Shown: positions 23,163-36,300 of the stretch, piece by piece | How the letters are laid out: each line of letters starts with the position of its first letter | Position numbering within the stretch: position 1 is the stretch's first letter | From: Cornus controversa | Taxonomy: Eukaryota > Streptophyta > Magnoliopsida > Cornales > Cornaceae | Assembly: GCA_026545225.1 (NCBI GenBank) | Contig: CM048851.1 | Span: 37,411,956 to 37,475,955 of the forward strand | Direction of reading: 5' to 3' | Length of the DNA: 64,000 nt | The notes under the pieces: model-generated | What the model was told of the DNA's origin: nothing | Database searches by the model: none | What the model saw: only the letters and a program-made list of their open reading frames with translations | Position numbers and translations under genes: made by a program

Positions 23163-24703
23163 TGTTAACCAAGTATTGACCCTAGAGGAGGGGTGATTAG
23201 GGTCTTTAATAAATCATGTATAATTTTCACGTTTAAATACAATATATGAACAATTAAACTTCTCATATTATACAATATAGGTAAGATAAGAAATTTAATC
23301 AATTTAAGCACAAAATAAAGAGATATGGATAGAGAAATCAACGCTAATAACACGATGATTTTTGTGACGTTCGGAATTCCTACTCTTCGGCTTAAGACCC
23401 CTTTAAAACTTCTTGAATCCAATATGACACCTCCTTATAGGTGGAGAGCAAAACTTTCTTACTAAGAGAAACTCCTCCTCCTAGCCTTCCTTGGGTCACA
23501 CCAACCCTTACTAAAGGAACAATCTACTTTAGACTTCTTTTGGATCAAACCAATCCTTTTGAGTGGAAGAAGTGTTTATAAAAGTAACTCTTAAAGTAAA
23601 TTTACAACAAGAAGCTTTCAATAAATATCTCTTAATATAGATTAATACACAAGTGTAATCTCACGAGACTAGAGTATAAAATAAATTCACAAGATGAAGC
23701 TCAAATCTTTTGAAATGATTTTAGCAAGATGGTATATGAATGTATTGAATGCTTAAATTATGTGTTGAAGTCTCTTCAATGTATATGATCGTTATACAGG
23801 TAAAGTCAGCTGAATCAATGTGGTTAGAGTAGTTGGGAGAGTATTAAATGCAAAAAATAGTCGTTGGATTCAAAGTCTGCTATTATCGGCCGATTGATGA
23901 GTTCATCGACTGGCTGAAACAATGTTGTTTCAGCTTTTCCTATTTTGCACAACCTACTAGAATGAATTCTAGGTTTTACTAGCCGCTTGATGAGTTTCAT
24001 CAGCCGGCTAATAAAACTGCTTTGGTCGACTGAAGCTATGTTTCGGCCAGCTGAAATAATATTTCAACTTCTCCTATTTTGCACAACACACTGGAATGAA
24101 TTTTGAGTTCAGTCAGCTAGTTGATGAAACCCATCAGGTGACCGAAACTTTATAAAAATGTGAGTTAGCCATTTTTGAAAGGTTTGAATGTTCAAACATA
24201 TTTATAGGTTAATGAAAGTATATTAATGATGTTCAAAACCTATTGTATGATTACAAATATTTTTATGCATGATCTTTGAAAAGTTTTGAGCTTTATAGGA
24301 ATTCAAATATACTTTGATATAAATTCCTAAGCACTCACCATCCTATCTTTTTTTTTGATAAATAAGCACTCACCATCCTATCTATCCATTTCTTCAATGT
24401 GGATTGATCGGTTGAGCTTTTGGAGGTATGACTTGCTTGTTTGAAATGCTTCCTTAAGCTTGAATGACTTTGCAAACTTGAAAGCTTCTATTTTGACGTT
24501 TCTTCAATATACTTTAACATGTATGTAATATTCTTTTGAGCTTAAAGTGTTTTGAAGTTGGATTCGATTTCTTGAGTTTTGTCTTTCAATTTGATCAACT
24601 AGCAAAATCACTCAATGTAGACATTAGTGCTAAAGACGTCATTAATGGTTTGTAATCATCAAAATTACTAGATTGCCCTTAGGTTAACACATTTGGGTCA
24701 ACA
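23163..24703 (-). repeat. Right LTR of the Sirevirus, 1541 bp
   Basis: In plus orientation it runs from TGTTAACCAAGTATTGACC to GGGTCAACA. A related full-length copy stands alone at 57001-59041. The middle (about 23780-24160) has repeated CAGCCGGCTGA-like palindromic motifs and TTTCAGCTTTTCC blocks. Confidence 0.92.
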
Positions 24704-25260
24704 GATGTGAATATGTGATATAGAAAGAGAGATTCACTTTCTATATAGATGTGATATAGAAAGAGAAATATAAAACTTGCAATCGTGAAAATCAATGTAT
24801 AAAGTTGATTGTATTATGATTTTTTTTAGTCGAGCTAAATAGTTGGACTCATAATAGAGCTATAAATAGTTACACGAAATTGACTCCATTTCTTGCTTTA
24901 TTTTTCTTTCTTAAGGACGAAACATGGGGGCGTTGGGAAGTTGAGACATAAAAGAGGGGCTAATTTGGTTGATCTACCAAAAAATAAAATAATAAATATA
25001 TATATATATATATATATGAAGGGAGCTAATATTGGCACTCCACTCCCATTTTTTTTAAAAATGAAGTTACAAAAGAGTTCCTACAATATACAATATTTGA
25101 TTCTTATATTTTTAATACCATGATTGCCCTTCTAAGTTAGGATTCAATTCAAATTATTTTTTTACCTTTCTTAGAATTACCATTCATTCAGGTTTTGTCT
25201 CACAATTTCTCCTACTTTTAAAATTCCAATTTTTTTTTTTTTTACCTACTTAGAAGTCTA
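24704..25260. other. Intergenic DNA
   Basis: It holds a short local duplication (GATGTGATATAGAAAGAGA, near 24710-24765) and a (TA)n tract near 24993-25015. A sequence near 25020-25130 (TTGGCACTCCACTCCCATTT) looks like a partial relative of the terminus at 26724. No gene was seen. Confidence 0.6.
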
Positions 25261-25269
25261 ATTGGAAAA

Positions 25270-25976
25270 GGAAAAATTATATTTTAGTGACCAAAATTAA
25301 AAAGTAATTGTTTCAAAGTAACCTTAAAGATATAAAAAGATGAATAGTCACCAATCTTAAAACTAAATTGCTCTTTAGTGACCATTTGAGGGTAACTTTG
25401 TCAAAGTGTTTTATGTACTTATTAAAAATAATTAATTAATTAAACATAGTAAACCTAATACTTCTTACGTCCTATTATGCATCTAACCTAATATAGGATT
25501 AGAAACTGAAGTTATAATTAAACCCAACTTTGCATTCTATATATATATATATAAAGTTAGGGTTTTGATTGTATTTTATGGAGGTACAAAGTTGAAACCG
25601 ATAGTTCAAAATTGTAGAAATCCTCACTGTATATTCATTGTATTTAAATATTCAATTAAACAAGAGAGAGTTAATAACGTATAAATACCATATAAGGGAA
25701 AGTTAAAAAAAGAATGATTTGGACTCGTATATAGAATTTAGATTCATCGTATTTATATTATTAGTATTTGATATACACAGTGTATGCAAAGGTGTGGATA
25801 GGTAATGTTTTCAGTTGGGGTAGAGAGACAGGGGAATGGTGTTTTTGTAATTGAGTCTAAAATGGTCACTAAAGAGTAATATAGTTTTAGAATTGGTAAC
25901 TATTGATCTTTTTGTAACTTTATGGTCACTATAAAACAATTATATTTAATTTTGGTCATTTAAATCTAATTTTTCC
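25270..25976. mobile_element. MULE-like non-autonomous element with ~130-bp inverted ends
   Basis: The ends are GGAAAAATTA... on both sides, with shared blocks TGACCAAAATTAA and CTCTTTAGTGACCATTT. The flanking TSD ATTGGAAAA is perfect (25261-25269 and 25977-25985), the 9-bp Mutator-like size. The centre has no gene. Confidence 0.87.
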
Positions 25977-26236
25977 ATTGGAAAAAGACAACTAAATTAT
26001 GAAAATTACAATTAGAATAAGGATTCCAAAGAGTCACGTTTTTCTCTTTCTATTTCTTAATTTCTAAAAGTCCCTTCTAAAATCAAACAAGCTTTCATTG
26101 GCTAACTTAAATTCATCATAATTTTGATTTAAGTAAATTAAGCTTTCATTTGATTCTAATTCAATTAAATGTTTTTCCTATAATGAGATAGTTTTATTCA
26201 TTGATATAAAGTTTGCATCAAACTCAAATACTTTTA

Positions 26237-26581
26237 TGTTGCGTTTGGTACGCAACAATGGAATGGAATGCCAATATTACCTTTTTGGATCCATTCCTTT
26301 GTTTGGTAAGAAAAACTAAAGTGGGAATGATCATTCTGCGTCATTCCTTCGGAATGAAAAAGAATGAAAATTCATTCCACTACTTAACCTATGGAATGGT
26401 CATTCTATTATCAATAAACATTAAAAAATAAAATTAGTTACCAAAAATAATGTAATCATCATTCCATTCCTGTATCATTTTATGTTTGAAACCAAACAAT
26501 AGAATGGAAATGACCATTCCATTCCATTCTCATTTTAATGGAATGCTCATTCCATTCCATTGTTGCATACCAAACGCAACA
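26237..26581. mobile_element. 345-bp MITE, 3-bp TSD (PIF/Harbinger-like)
   Basis: The ends are TGTTGCGTTTGGTACGCAAC and its near-complement, with GGAATGGAATG repeats inside. The flanks are TTA on both sides (26234-26236 and 26582-26584). A 3-bp TTA duplication suggests PIF/Harbinger, but the short TSD makes the superfamily uncertain. Confidence 0.75.
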
Positions 26582-26723
26582 TTAGTTTAATTACATAATT
26601 TTTATTATCCTAATTAGATGCGTTCTCTCATGTCATTATATTGAATCCTAAATTTTTTAACTTCTATTTAATGATAGCCCATTCATCCTCTTTGATCTAT
26701 ACACAAAAATTGCGTTTACTATT

Positions 26724-27614
26724 GAGAGGCAATATTCGCACTCCTCTTTTTTTCTGTTGCACTCTCATTTTAAAAGAAATGTCATTTATAACATTAACTT
26801 CACATGTGAATGATTATTTTTTTCAAAATACTAAACTACCCTTTTAGATATCATTTCTCTATCTCCAAATTTTAAATGTTTTTGAATTCTTTTCACCAAA
26901 TAAACAAAAAATACCAACAAAAAATAACCCAAAAAAAAAAAGCTCTCTTTTTACCGGACTTAAAAATAGTTATATATGTTGAATAAATTATCTTTTGGCA
27001 AGACCAAAAAAAATATATGTCTCTTTTAAATAAATTTTCTCTTTTGGCAAGAACCAAAAATTAAAAAGTACCCAAAAAAAAATTATCCTGTTGAATAAAT
27101 TATATCTTTTGACATAACCCAAAAACAAAGTACCTAAATTTTTTTATTCTTGTTAAATAAATTATCTCCATTGAGAGAACCCAAAAATAAGTTATCATTA
27201 TTGAATAAATTATCTCTTTTGATAGAATTAAAAAAATAAATTATCGCTTTTGGAAGGACAGAAAACAAAAATTCAAAAAAGAAAGTAATCTTTGTTAAAT
27301 AAATTATCTCTTTTGACAGGATAAAAAAAAAATCTAAAAAAAAGTTATCTCTTTTGACAGGATCAGAAAAAAAAGTACTAAAGAAGGTAAAAAAATTATT
27401 ATTTTTTTGACAAAAACAAAAAAAGACAAAAAGTAATATAGAAAGTAAAGAAGTTAAAAAAAAGTTTAAGTTTTATAGTATAAAGGGTAGTTGAGGTATT
27501 GCAAAATAAGAGATGATGCATTAATTAGTTTAATGATCTTCTTGTCATTTTCTTTAAAAGAAAAAGGCAAGTAGAGTGCAATCCTAGAAAATGGGAGTGC
27601 GAATATCGTCTCTC
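26724..27614. mobile_element. Terminal-inverted-repeat element with internal minisatellite
   Basis: The ends GAGAGGCAATATTCGCACTC and GAGAGACGATATTCGCACTC (right end, complemented) begin inverted repeats of about 130 bp. Both sides carry TTGCACTC and CTACCCTTTTA-type blocks. The flanks TTACTATT (26716-26723) and TTATTATT (27615-27622) match at 7 of 8. The interior (about 26970-27380) repeats AATAAATTATCTCTTTTGAC-type units with A runs. Confidence 0.75.
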
Positions 27615-27622
27615 TTATTATT

Positions 27623-28182
27623 CTCAACATAGTATCCCAATGGATAAAATTAAATTCTAAAATAAATATTTGATAGATTGACTCAGAAAGAAGAAACAGT
27701 TTTTTTTTCAAAACCAACTCAAAAAATGTATTGTGAAGAAGTAGAACAAATAAAATAAAATAAAAAATCACATTATCCTGGAAATTAGAAGGTTGAGCAA
27801 TTCATAAATTTTTGAGATTTCTATAATATTGTTTGTCTTAATAATTTCAATAACAACTTTTTTCATTTTGAGAGAGAGAGACAGAGGGGGGGGGGGGTGT
27901 TCTATAATATTGCTTGTCTGAGAGAAGAAACAAGAGAGAGAAGTTGCATTCTGTTGCCAAGAAACTTAACCTTAACTGATAAGGTAATTAAAAGAATCAA
28001 ACATTATTTATTGTAAGAACTTTTTTGTAATTTTATTGTAAAAAGAATATAAAAATAAGGTGTTTAAGAATATTGGTGGAGCATGAATACGTGCTTCCTA
28101 AATAAAATTCTTTTCTAATACCCACAACTAGAGGACGTGCTTGCCTACCTGCTTGGACATTGTTTTCGAACATATATAGGAA
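27623..28182. other. Intergenic DNA
   Basis: A TCTATAATATTG(T/C)TTGTCT(T/G)A motif appears twice (27820 and 27901), separated by (GA)n and a 13-base G run near 27886-27898. No gene was seen. Confidence 0.5.
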
Positions 28183-28189
28183 TAACTAA

Positions 28190-28741
28190 GGACCCGTTTG
28201 GTAACCGTTTTTGTTTAGTGTTTATTGTTTAAATGTTTATATAAACAGTGTTTATGTTACGCTTTTGTTTATCCATAAACATGAGTGTTATTTGATAACG
28301 AAAAAACGTTTGAATTATTTTAAAAATCATAGATAGAAAAACATGTTTGTTAACCTTAAACTATTTTTTTTATAAAAAAAATCAACATAATAAACTGCAT
28401 TAAAAGTCAAGTTTATGGTACAACAAATCTATACAGCAATAACAGAGAAAAAATATGCATAAAAAAGAAATAAATAATATTGGGTTACATAAATATCTAC
28501 ATATTGCAAATGATATTGTAAAACTAGAATGACCCATAATCCAAAAGGCCCTAATAAGTAGGGTGATGCACACGATTCGGTTATTTTCAGTTATTGGGAG
28601 AACCGGAACTAGAACCGTTCCCAACGGTTCTTTAATTTTGAAACCGAAATAAATGAGTTCGGTTCAATTCAGTTATTATAGGAGTTGTATTTAACCTTAT
28701 AATACTTATAATAACTTCATTGTTTAAAATTTTTTACATAA

Positions 28742-28789
<48 letters not shown>

Positions 28790-29466
28790 CGGTTTCAGTT
28801 CCTGTTTGAAGGCTTGGAACCGGAATCCTAGTGAATGGTTCCTAAAATTTAGAGCCGGAACCGGTTCAGTAATGAACAGTTCGGTTCGGTCCAATTTGTA
28901 TGGACTGAGAAGAGGGATTTGGAGGGCATACTCTTTCTCTTGAACTTTTTATGCTACTACTTTCTTTTTCATTTTTTTGATTTCTATTTTTCTTTCAATA
29001 CTAAAAATGAATGAATGATATGAGTATAAAATACTATTCTTGTTTCTTTGATAAAGAGATGGTTGAGACTTCTTTATTTTTTTTTTTATCAAATAAGGGT
29101 GTTTTTTTTTTTGCATGGGTGTGCCTAAGTAACTATCTCTTTAATTTTATCCACACTTGATAATTCTAATATTTTTATCATTGTATCAAACAATAGCCTT
29201 TTATAATTTTTTTTCTTTTCATTTTCTCACTTTTAGTTTTAATTAAAATAATATAATCACCATTTTAGATAAAAAAAAAAAGAAAAAAAAGTTTTTTTTT
29301 TATAAACATCATTTTAGTGTTTATAATTTGAAGACTTAGGAACAGTGTTGTTTTAAAAGCGTTTTGACAATTTATAAACAAAACAAAAATTATCAAACAT
29401 GTTTATTGTAAAAATTTATTTTTATAAACAATAAACATTAAACATAAACGGTTACCAAACGGGCCC
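28190..29466. mobile_element. Terminal-inverted-repeat element, CCCGTTTGGTAACC ends
   Basis: Left GGACCCGTTTGGTAACCG and right (complemented) GGGCCCGTTTGGTAACCG begin inverted repeats of about 43 bp. The flanks share TAACTAA (28183-28189 and 29467-29473). Superfamily is uncertain (hAT-like by sequence style). A (TA)n tract (about 28747-28785) and a GGTTCGGTT-rich segment (28560-28890), possibly another decayed MITE, lie inside. Confidence 0.75.
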
Positions 29467-29473
29467 TAACTAA

Positions 29474-30395
29474 TCACTGAGGGAGAGAATGATGCCTCAG
29501 GTAACTAATCATCTCCTTACATGTCATTACCATTCTGTAATGGGCTTCTTTGACACTCTCATTTTCGTTTCGGAGTCTTGTATCAAAGCTCAATTTAGGT
29601 CCGAATTCGAATGTTTCTAAATCGGATTATACAAGTGAGAGATGATGTGATCCTCACTCTCATAATCTCATTCATCTCTCAGTCACATAATTCTGTTCAG
29701 AAACTTCTGAATTTATTGTATGTTAAATTTATCATTTCAATTTACATCTTTATCAAGTTAACATTGTACTAAAATTCTCTTTGTTACATTTGAGAGCATC
29801 AAATTGGCGTTTTGGAATTGAAATTAGAAACATCCAAATTCTAATTCTAAAGGACTGATTGGATAATCTCAAACATTGATTGGATAATCTCAAACATAAC
29901 TAGGTTTTGTATTTGATGGTCCACATGTGACACATCAAATACTCGAGATGATTTTGGATGGGAATGGTCCACGTGATGCATCCAATATTCAAGCAGATTT
30001 TGAATAGGCTGTGTTCCACAGGATTATTAGCATTCCGAGCGATCGTAGGCCAAAAGGGTATGAAACTCAAACCTTTAATAAAGATAAAGCTACCGAGTGG
30101 TTTATTCTAATTCTTCAGCTTTTGTATCTCACCCTCCAAACTACAACCATGGCCATAAACTTTGCACAAAACTGGAAATCCACCCCTGCACCTACATAGC
30201 AAAAATTAAAATCTAACAGGCGGTTTGAACATTGTCCAAAATTTTATGGAAGGTCAAAAAAATCAAAAGAATGAATAAATTGAAGCAAAGTGGTCCGTAA
30301 CATTCTGCTACAAGAGCTTTACCCATTACAATGGATTTAAATAATATTTCAAACCACCTATAACAAAATATGGAGCATAGAGATCCATCAGCTTT
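29474..30395. other. Intergenic DNA downstream of the ESV1-like gene
   Basis: No gene or clear repeat was found beyond a short duplicated phrase (GATTGGATAATCTCAAACAT, near 29850-29895). The part next to 30395 should include the 3' untranslated region of the ESV1-like gene. Confidence 0.5.
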
Positions 30396-33300
30396 TCACT
30401 GTGAAGGTGGAGGTGAAGGCATGTCTGGAGGGTCATCGTCTGGAGGTGGTAGAGAAGACCCGCCGAAATCGAGATTTGGATAGACACCAGGTGGCCGCTC
30501 CTGAGGTTTGATGGATAACAACTGGCTCGAATCGCCCACAACATCAGCCCATCCGTAATGAGGTTCAGCCCTTAAAAAACACAAGTTAAACTGGTCAGTT
30601 TTTGAATTTAAATTGAAGCCTAGAACTAAAATACAAGTTTCATTACATGTCTAAATCACTTTTGGCTCCTAGAGAGGATATAGCCTATGTTAACCATGAA
30701 AAAAAAAAGATCATGTCTTACTCGTAATAAGTTTCTTCGTCCACAACAATATCCCAGCTTTCACCCGTTGTGCTCTTACCATATTTGTGCACTTTACTAT
30801 ACACGAAAAAGAAGGCACATTATTCCCAATATATCATGCAAATCACGTGAAGTACTAATCCTCTACAATTGGAACTTCAATTCCACAGAAACATTAAATG
30901 TCTAAATGAAACATATGAAATTGAAGGCGCTTTAGCTGTGATAGAATATCAAAATTCTACTAATAGATGATGAAAAAAGCGTGTTTATCAATGAAGAGAG
31001 ATCATAAATTGGTTGCATACCCGTTTCCAAAGTGTTCTTCTCCCCATGTCCTTGACCAACCTAAACATAGATGATATAGGTTAGTGTTACTTCAAAAAAA
31101 TATATAAGCAGTAGAGATATAATTGAGTGGAACTACAATCCTGCATATGCTAAATCTTCAAGTCTCAAGAATAATAAATAGAGTTTTTCTAATATATAAA
31201 CGGAAAAAGAATTTTAGTCTCCAGACACTACAGAGGACAAGGGAATTCCGCAATCATGCACACACTCCTTCTGTGATGATATAGGCCATATCTGAGCTGG
31301 TACAAACAACAAATAATGACTATTCATGAATGAACAGAAACATGTAACTTCTTACCCATTTTCTTCCCCTTCAGATGCAGAAGATCAATTCTTTGGTTAC
31401 TGGCATAAATCACAAATTCAAATTGCTTTTCAATAAATCTTTTTTATTTCAATTAATATAATAAATCACATTTGATAATGTTCATTTTTTTTTACTTTTC
31501 CCTTACTGAATGCATTTTTGTGGATATTTTAACTTGAAATAATGAAGCTTCACTTGTCTCACCCTCAAAACTGAAGAACATCCTCAAAAGCAGTCATACT
31601 TGAATCAAAACTCAAACAGTGAAATAGTGAGTTGTAACTTCCTAAATAAAATGTCATAAACAAAGCCAACCTTCATGGAGGCTATTCAAATTTATACAGG
31701 AAACCAGTGCTTAAAAAGATGAAAGGTTCAATTCACCATATTCATAACAATTGGAAGGATTGATGCAGCTTTGCAATGCAAAATGCATCAAGTCGCTTTA
31801 ATTATTCTGATAAATAGTAACTAGTGCCATATCAGGGTGAAGTCGAGATGAAATTATGTGAACAAAGGGAATGCAAGAGCCCAGATACAAAATATAACGC
31901 CTGATGCATAAGAGTCACAAGTTCAAAATATCTCATTACATATTCTCAACCGTCTAATTTCAATAGATTAACATGGAAGGTTGAAGTACTAGAAATTGAA
32001 CACCAAATGCCAGTCTACCTCATGGTTACTGGTCTAAAGTGACTGTTAGATCTGACAGCTAGGAACTCCTGTGAGATATGTCTCCAGATATTCCTGTGGA
32101 TTCCTCGACTCTTGAATACAAATAAAAGGACACATGCACTTATCCATGCCTCAAGATTGGCCCTAGATATGCATAAAAGCTTGTATATTACCTCAAGATA
32201 AATTATTTGACATAAATACTTAATTAATCATATGCAAGCATCATTTAGTGCAAGTTAAGTAGTACACTTGCTATACCAAGAGCTTAGCTTTAGCAGTATC
32301 TCAACTACTTAAAAAGTAAAGGTCGAGTATTCAAGTCACCTCAAGGGACAATTATGGGTGTGTGTATGTGTCTACTTTTAATAAGTTCCACGCACACACC
32401 CATGTCCCAACAAAACTTGAACCCCCTGCACGGCTACACCCCCTCTTGTGGGAAGGAAATACCACTCAAGCGAAGAGTAGAGCAAGTGCACCAATTATAG
32501 TAATGCTATATAAATCTTCATTTTTTGGTGAACTATTGATGGGCTTATAACTCTTCTTACACAGCCGGTCCCAAACCCGGATAAAAGAGGAGGGTTGTGT
32601 CTGGTAGCTTGACAGCCGGCGTAAAACTACGTCATGACCAATATGAACATGAATCCTATGCATACACGAGTAAATACTAGGGCGTTCCCCTTAAGCGACA
32701 CATTGCATCAGCTTCCAAATGCTTCGAAAAATGGGCAAGGGGTGCCGCATCAGCGCCCAGGTGCAGTAAAAAATCAGCAAGGGTTCTCGCGTTTTTCTGG
32801 ATGAGCGTGTAGGATATTAGATTTAGGATAGAACCTTGGAATATAGGAACTTTGATGGGTAAAGGAATGAAGTTAGTAGACACTATGATTAGAAGAAAAA
32901 TTAATATTTTATGTCTACAAGAAACTAATTGGGTAGGGGGAAAAGCTAAAGAAATTGAAGAATATAAATTATACTATACCGGAAAGACTAGACATAGAAA
33001 TGGAGTAGGGATAATCATAGAGAAAAATTTAGAAGATGATGTAATAACAGTTATTAGAAAAGAAGATAGGAGGAAATATAGTTAATATAATTAGCGCGTA
33101 TGCATCCAAATAGGACTAGATGACAATATTAAAACACTTTTTTGGGAACATATGGACGAGTTAATGCAAGGGATACCCAAAGGAGAAAAAGTGTATATAG
33201 GAGGAGATTTTAATGGCCATGTAGGAAAAGAGAGTGGAGGATATGAAATGGTACATGGTGGGCATGGATCTGGAGATAGAAATCATGCCGGGGAGACTAT

Positions 33301-36300
33301 CTTAGATTTTGCAGTATCATATAATCTTATAATTAGGAATATATTTTCTATAAAGAGAGATGAACACTTAATAACCTTTAAAAGTGGTTCAAATGTGAGC
33401 TAAATTGATTTCTTTTTAACTAGAAAGGTAGATAGACTAGCAAGCAAAGATTCTAAGGTTATTCTCAAAGAGAGTTTAACCTCACAACATAGGCTCCTTG
33501 TTTTAGATGTATGTATAAAAGGGCAACCAAAAAGGAGAAAAAGAACCATAAACCCAAGGACTAGGTGGTGGAATTTAAGAGGGGAGAAAATGAATTTATT
33601 TAAAAATAGTATGTTAAAATAAGCAACATGGAATGTAGAAGATGAAACAAACTTAATGTGGAATAAGATGACTACATATATAAAAAAGGGTAGCAAAAGA
33701 AGTTCTAGGAGAATCAAAAGGAACGGGACCGTCATTTAAAGAAACTCGGTGGTGGAATGAAAAAGTTCAAAAAATCGTAAAAACAAAATAGGAATGCTAT
33801 AAAGTTTAGCAAAAAACTAGGAATAGTGAAACCTTTAATAAATATAAATAAATAAATAAAGAAGTTAAGAAAGTAGTAAGTGAGGCAAAGATTTTTATTC
33901 TAAATTAGATACAAAAGATGGAGAGAAGAATATATATAAACTTGCCAAGCTAAGGGAGAGAAAAACTAGAGATTTTAGCCATATTAAATGTATTAAGAGT
34001 GAAGATTCACGGGTTTTCGTAAAAGACGATGAAATTAAAGAAAGATGGAAAAGCTATTTTGAGAAATTGCTAAATGAAAATCATATAAGAAGTTTAGGCT
34101 TAGAGGAAAATGTTAGAGATATTATGTTTTTCCGTAGGGTCAAGGAGTGGGAGGTTAGGAATGCCTTAAGGAAGATGAAATTGAAAAGGGCTTTAGGACC
34201 CGATGGCATTCCTATTAAGATGTGGAAGTGTCTAGGAAAAGTTGGTTTGTCTTGGTTAAGAAAATTGTTTAATAAAATTATATCAACTAAGAGGATGTCA
34301 GATGAGTGGCGCCAAAGTTTTCTTGTACCTATATATAAAAATAAAGGGGACGTACAAAGTTGTAATAATTATCGTGGCATTAAATTAATGAGTCACAATA
34401 TGAAACTATGGGAGAGAGTGATTGAACAACGCCTAAGACGAGAGACGGAAGTATCGGAGAATCAATTGGATTCATGTCGGGTAGGTCCACGATGGAGGCT
34501 ATTCACTTATTAAGGAGACTAATGGAAAAATATAGAGAGAAGAAGAGAGATCTCTCTATTATTTTTATTGATTTGGAGAAAGCCTATGATAGGGTACCTA
34601 GAGACCTAATATAGAGGATTTTATAAAAGAAATGAGTCACAAAGGGATACATCAACACAATAAAGGACATGTATGATGTGTGTGTAACTATAGTTAAAAC
34701 GCATGTAGGAGAAACAAGCAAATTCCCAATCACAGTAGGCTTACACCAAGGGTCAGCATTAAGTCCATACCTTTTTGCTTTAGTGATGGTCCTGATGGAT
34801 GAGCTGACAAGACACATCCAATATGATATTCCGTGGTGTATGCTGTTTGCCGATGATATTGTCTTAGTTGATGAGACTAGAGAAGGAGTTAATGCCAAAT
34901 TGGAGATTTGGAGAGAAGCTTTAGAACTAAAAGGATTTAAGATAAGTCAACATAAAACTGAATATATGAAGTGTAACTTTAGTAAATCTAGAAGGACAAA
35001 TGAGGATGTAGTGAGGATTGAGAATCAAGAGATTCAAAAAAGTGAACATTTTCGCTATTTAGGTCCAATTATTCAAAATGAGGGAAAAATTGGAGATGAC
35101 GTTAATCGTAGAATAAAGGCAGGATGGGTTAAAAGGAGGAGTGCATCTAGCATATTGTGTGATAAGTGTATCCCCTTACGATTGAAAGGGGAGTTTTATC
35201 AAACACCTATCCATACTTTATGGTACCGAATGTTGGGTAGCTAGGCAACAACATTTGCATAAAGTGAGTGTTATAGAAATGCGAATGTTGAGATGGAGGT
35301 GTGGAAAGACTAGAAAGGATAGAACTAGAAATGAACACATTCAGGAGATGGTTGGAGTAGCACCAATTGGAGATAAAATGAGAGAGAATCGGTTAAGATG
35401 GTTTGGACATGTGCAAAGAAGACCATTAACTGCCAGTCAAGAAAAGTGACATAGTCCAAATTAAGGGCAATGCTAGGAGAAGAGGAAGACCAAAGCTAAC
35501 ATGAATAGCATGTGGATTAACTGAGGAGATGACCTTAAATAGAGAGGAATGGAAACATCAAATTCATGTAGCCGACCCCAAGTAATTGGGAAAAGGCTTG
35601 GTTGTTGTTGTTATTGTTGTTGTTGTATTGATGGGCTTATAACATTGCAAAACTTAAATGCTTTGAACAGATGGAGTACGATGAGTCAAACATCATCAAT
35701 TAAAAGGAAGAAGGAAGAGACGTACGATCACCACTGGGCGAAACATGCCATGTCTCCCCTTGACGTGAACCTATGCCAGCAAAAAACTTCTCTTCCCACT
35801 TGTCTCCCCATTTGGTTCCAAGTTCAGTCTCAGCCCATTTGTCTGTCCTGAGGAAAATAAAAGAAACAAAGGATACATTATGATACCTGTTTCTCGGTGG
35901 ACAAGAAATTAAAAGCTGCAAATGGTTGCAGAAAATTTATTAAGTTCACAGGAGTGTGTACAGATTACAAGCTTCGGATGATTTCAACATCTATCATGTC
36001 CAGTATGATATGACTTTGCACAAAGAACATTTTTGTCTTTTAAAAGTATATATATAGAATACCATTTTAGAACAGATCCTCTTCCATCATAATGCTCTCC
36101 CCACTTCTCCCACCATGACTGTTCATTCAATCTGCCATACTTATGTGCCCCTTTCTCAGTCCAGCCTTTAGCATCATATTTCTCCCACCTAAGTTAAAAT
36201 AAATGTATCGTCAATGTTACCACAGCTGAGTTACTTTGTGCTGCTCAAATAAATAGTTGATGCAAACGAGTACAACTGTTAACATTGCTTACCATTTTTC

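Larger units (their letters stand above)
16550..24703 (-). mobile_element. Ty1/copia element, Sirevirus type, decayed
   Basis: Minus-strand order: right LTR 23163-24703, tRNA-Met-type primer-binding site, gag, protease, integrase, RT, RNase H, an extra gene after pol, polypurine tract, left LTR remnant (about 16635-17133). The RT block around YVDDIIFG and FEMSMMGELNFFLGLQIKQ is typical of Sireviruses, as are the long LTR (1541 bp) and the extra gene. Many stops and frameshifts make it inactive. The left LTR lacks its outer part, so no TSD can be read. About 16550-16635 has no clear assignment. Confidence 0.9.

Noticed and set aside
32852-35449. An active or domesticated LINE gene
   Set aside because: Endonuclease and RT blocks are in different frames with stops between them, and there is no sign of a preserved frame.
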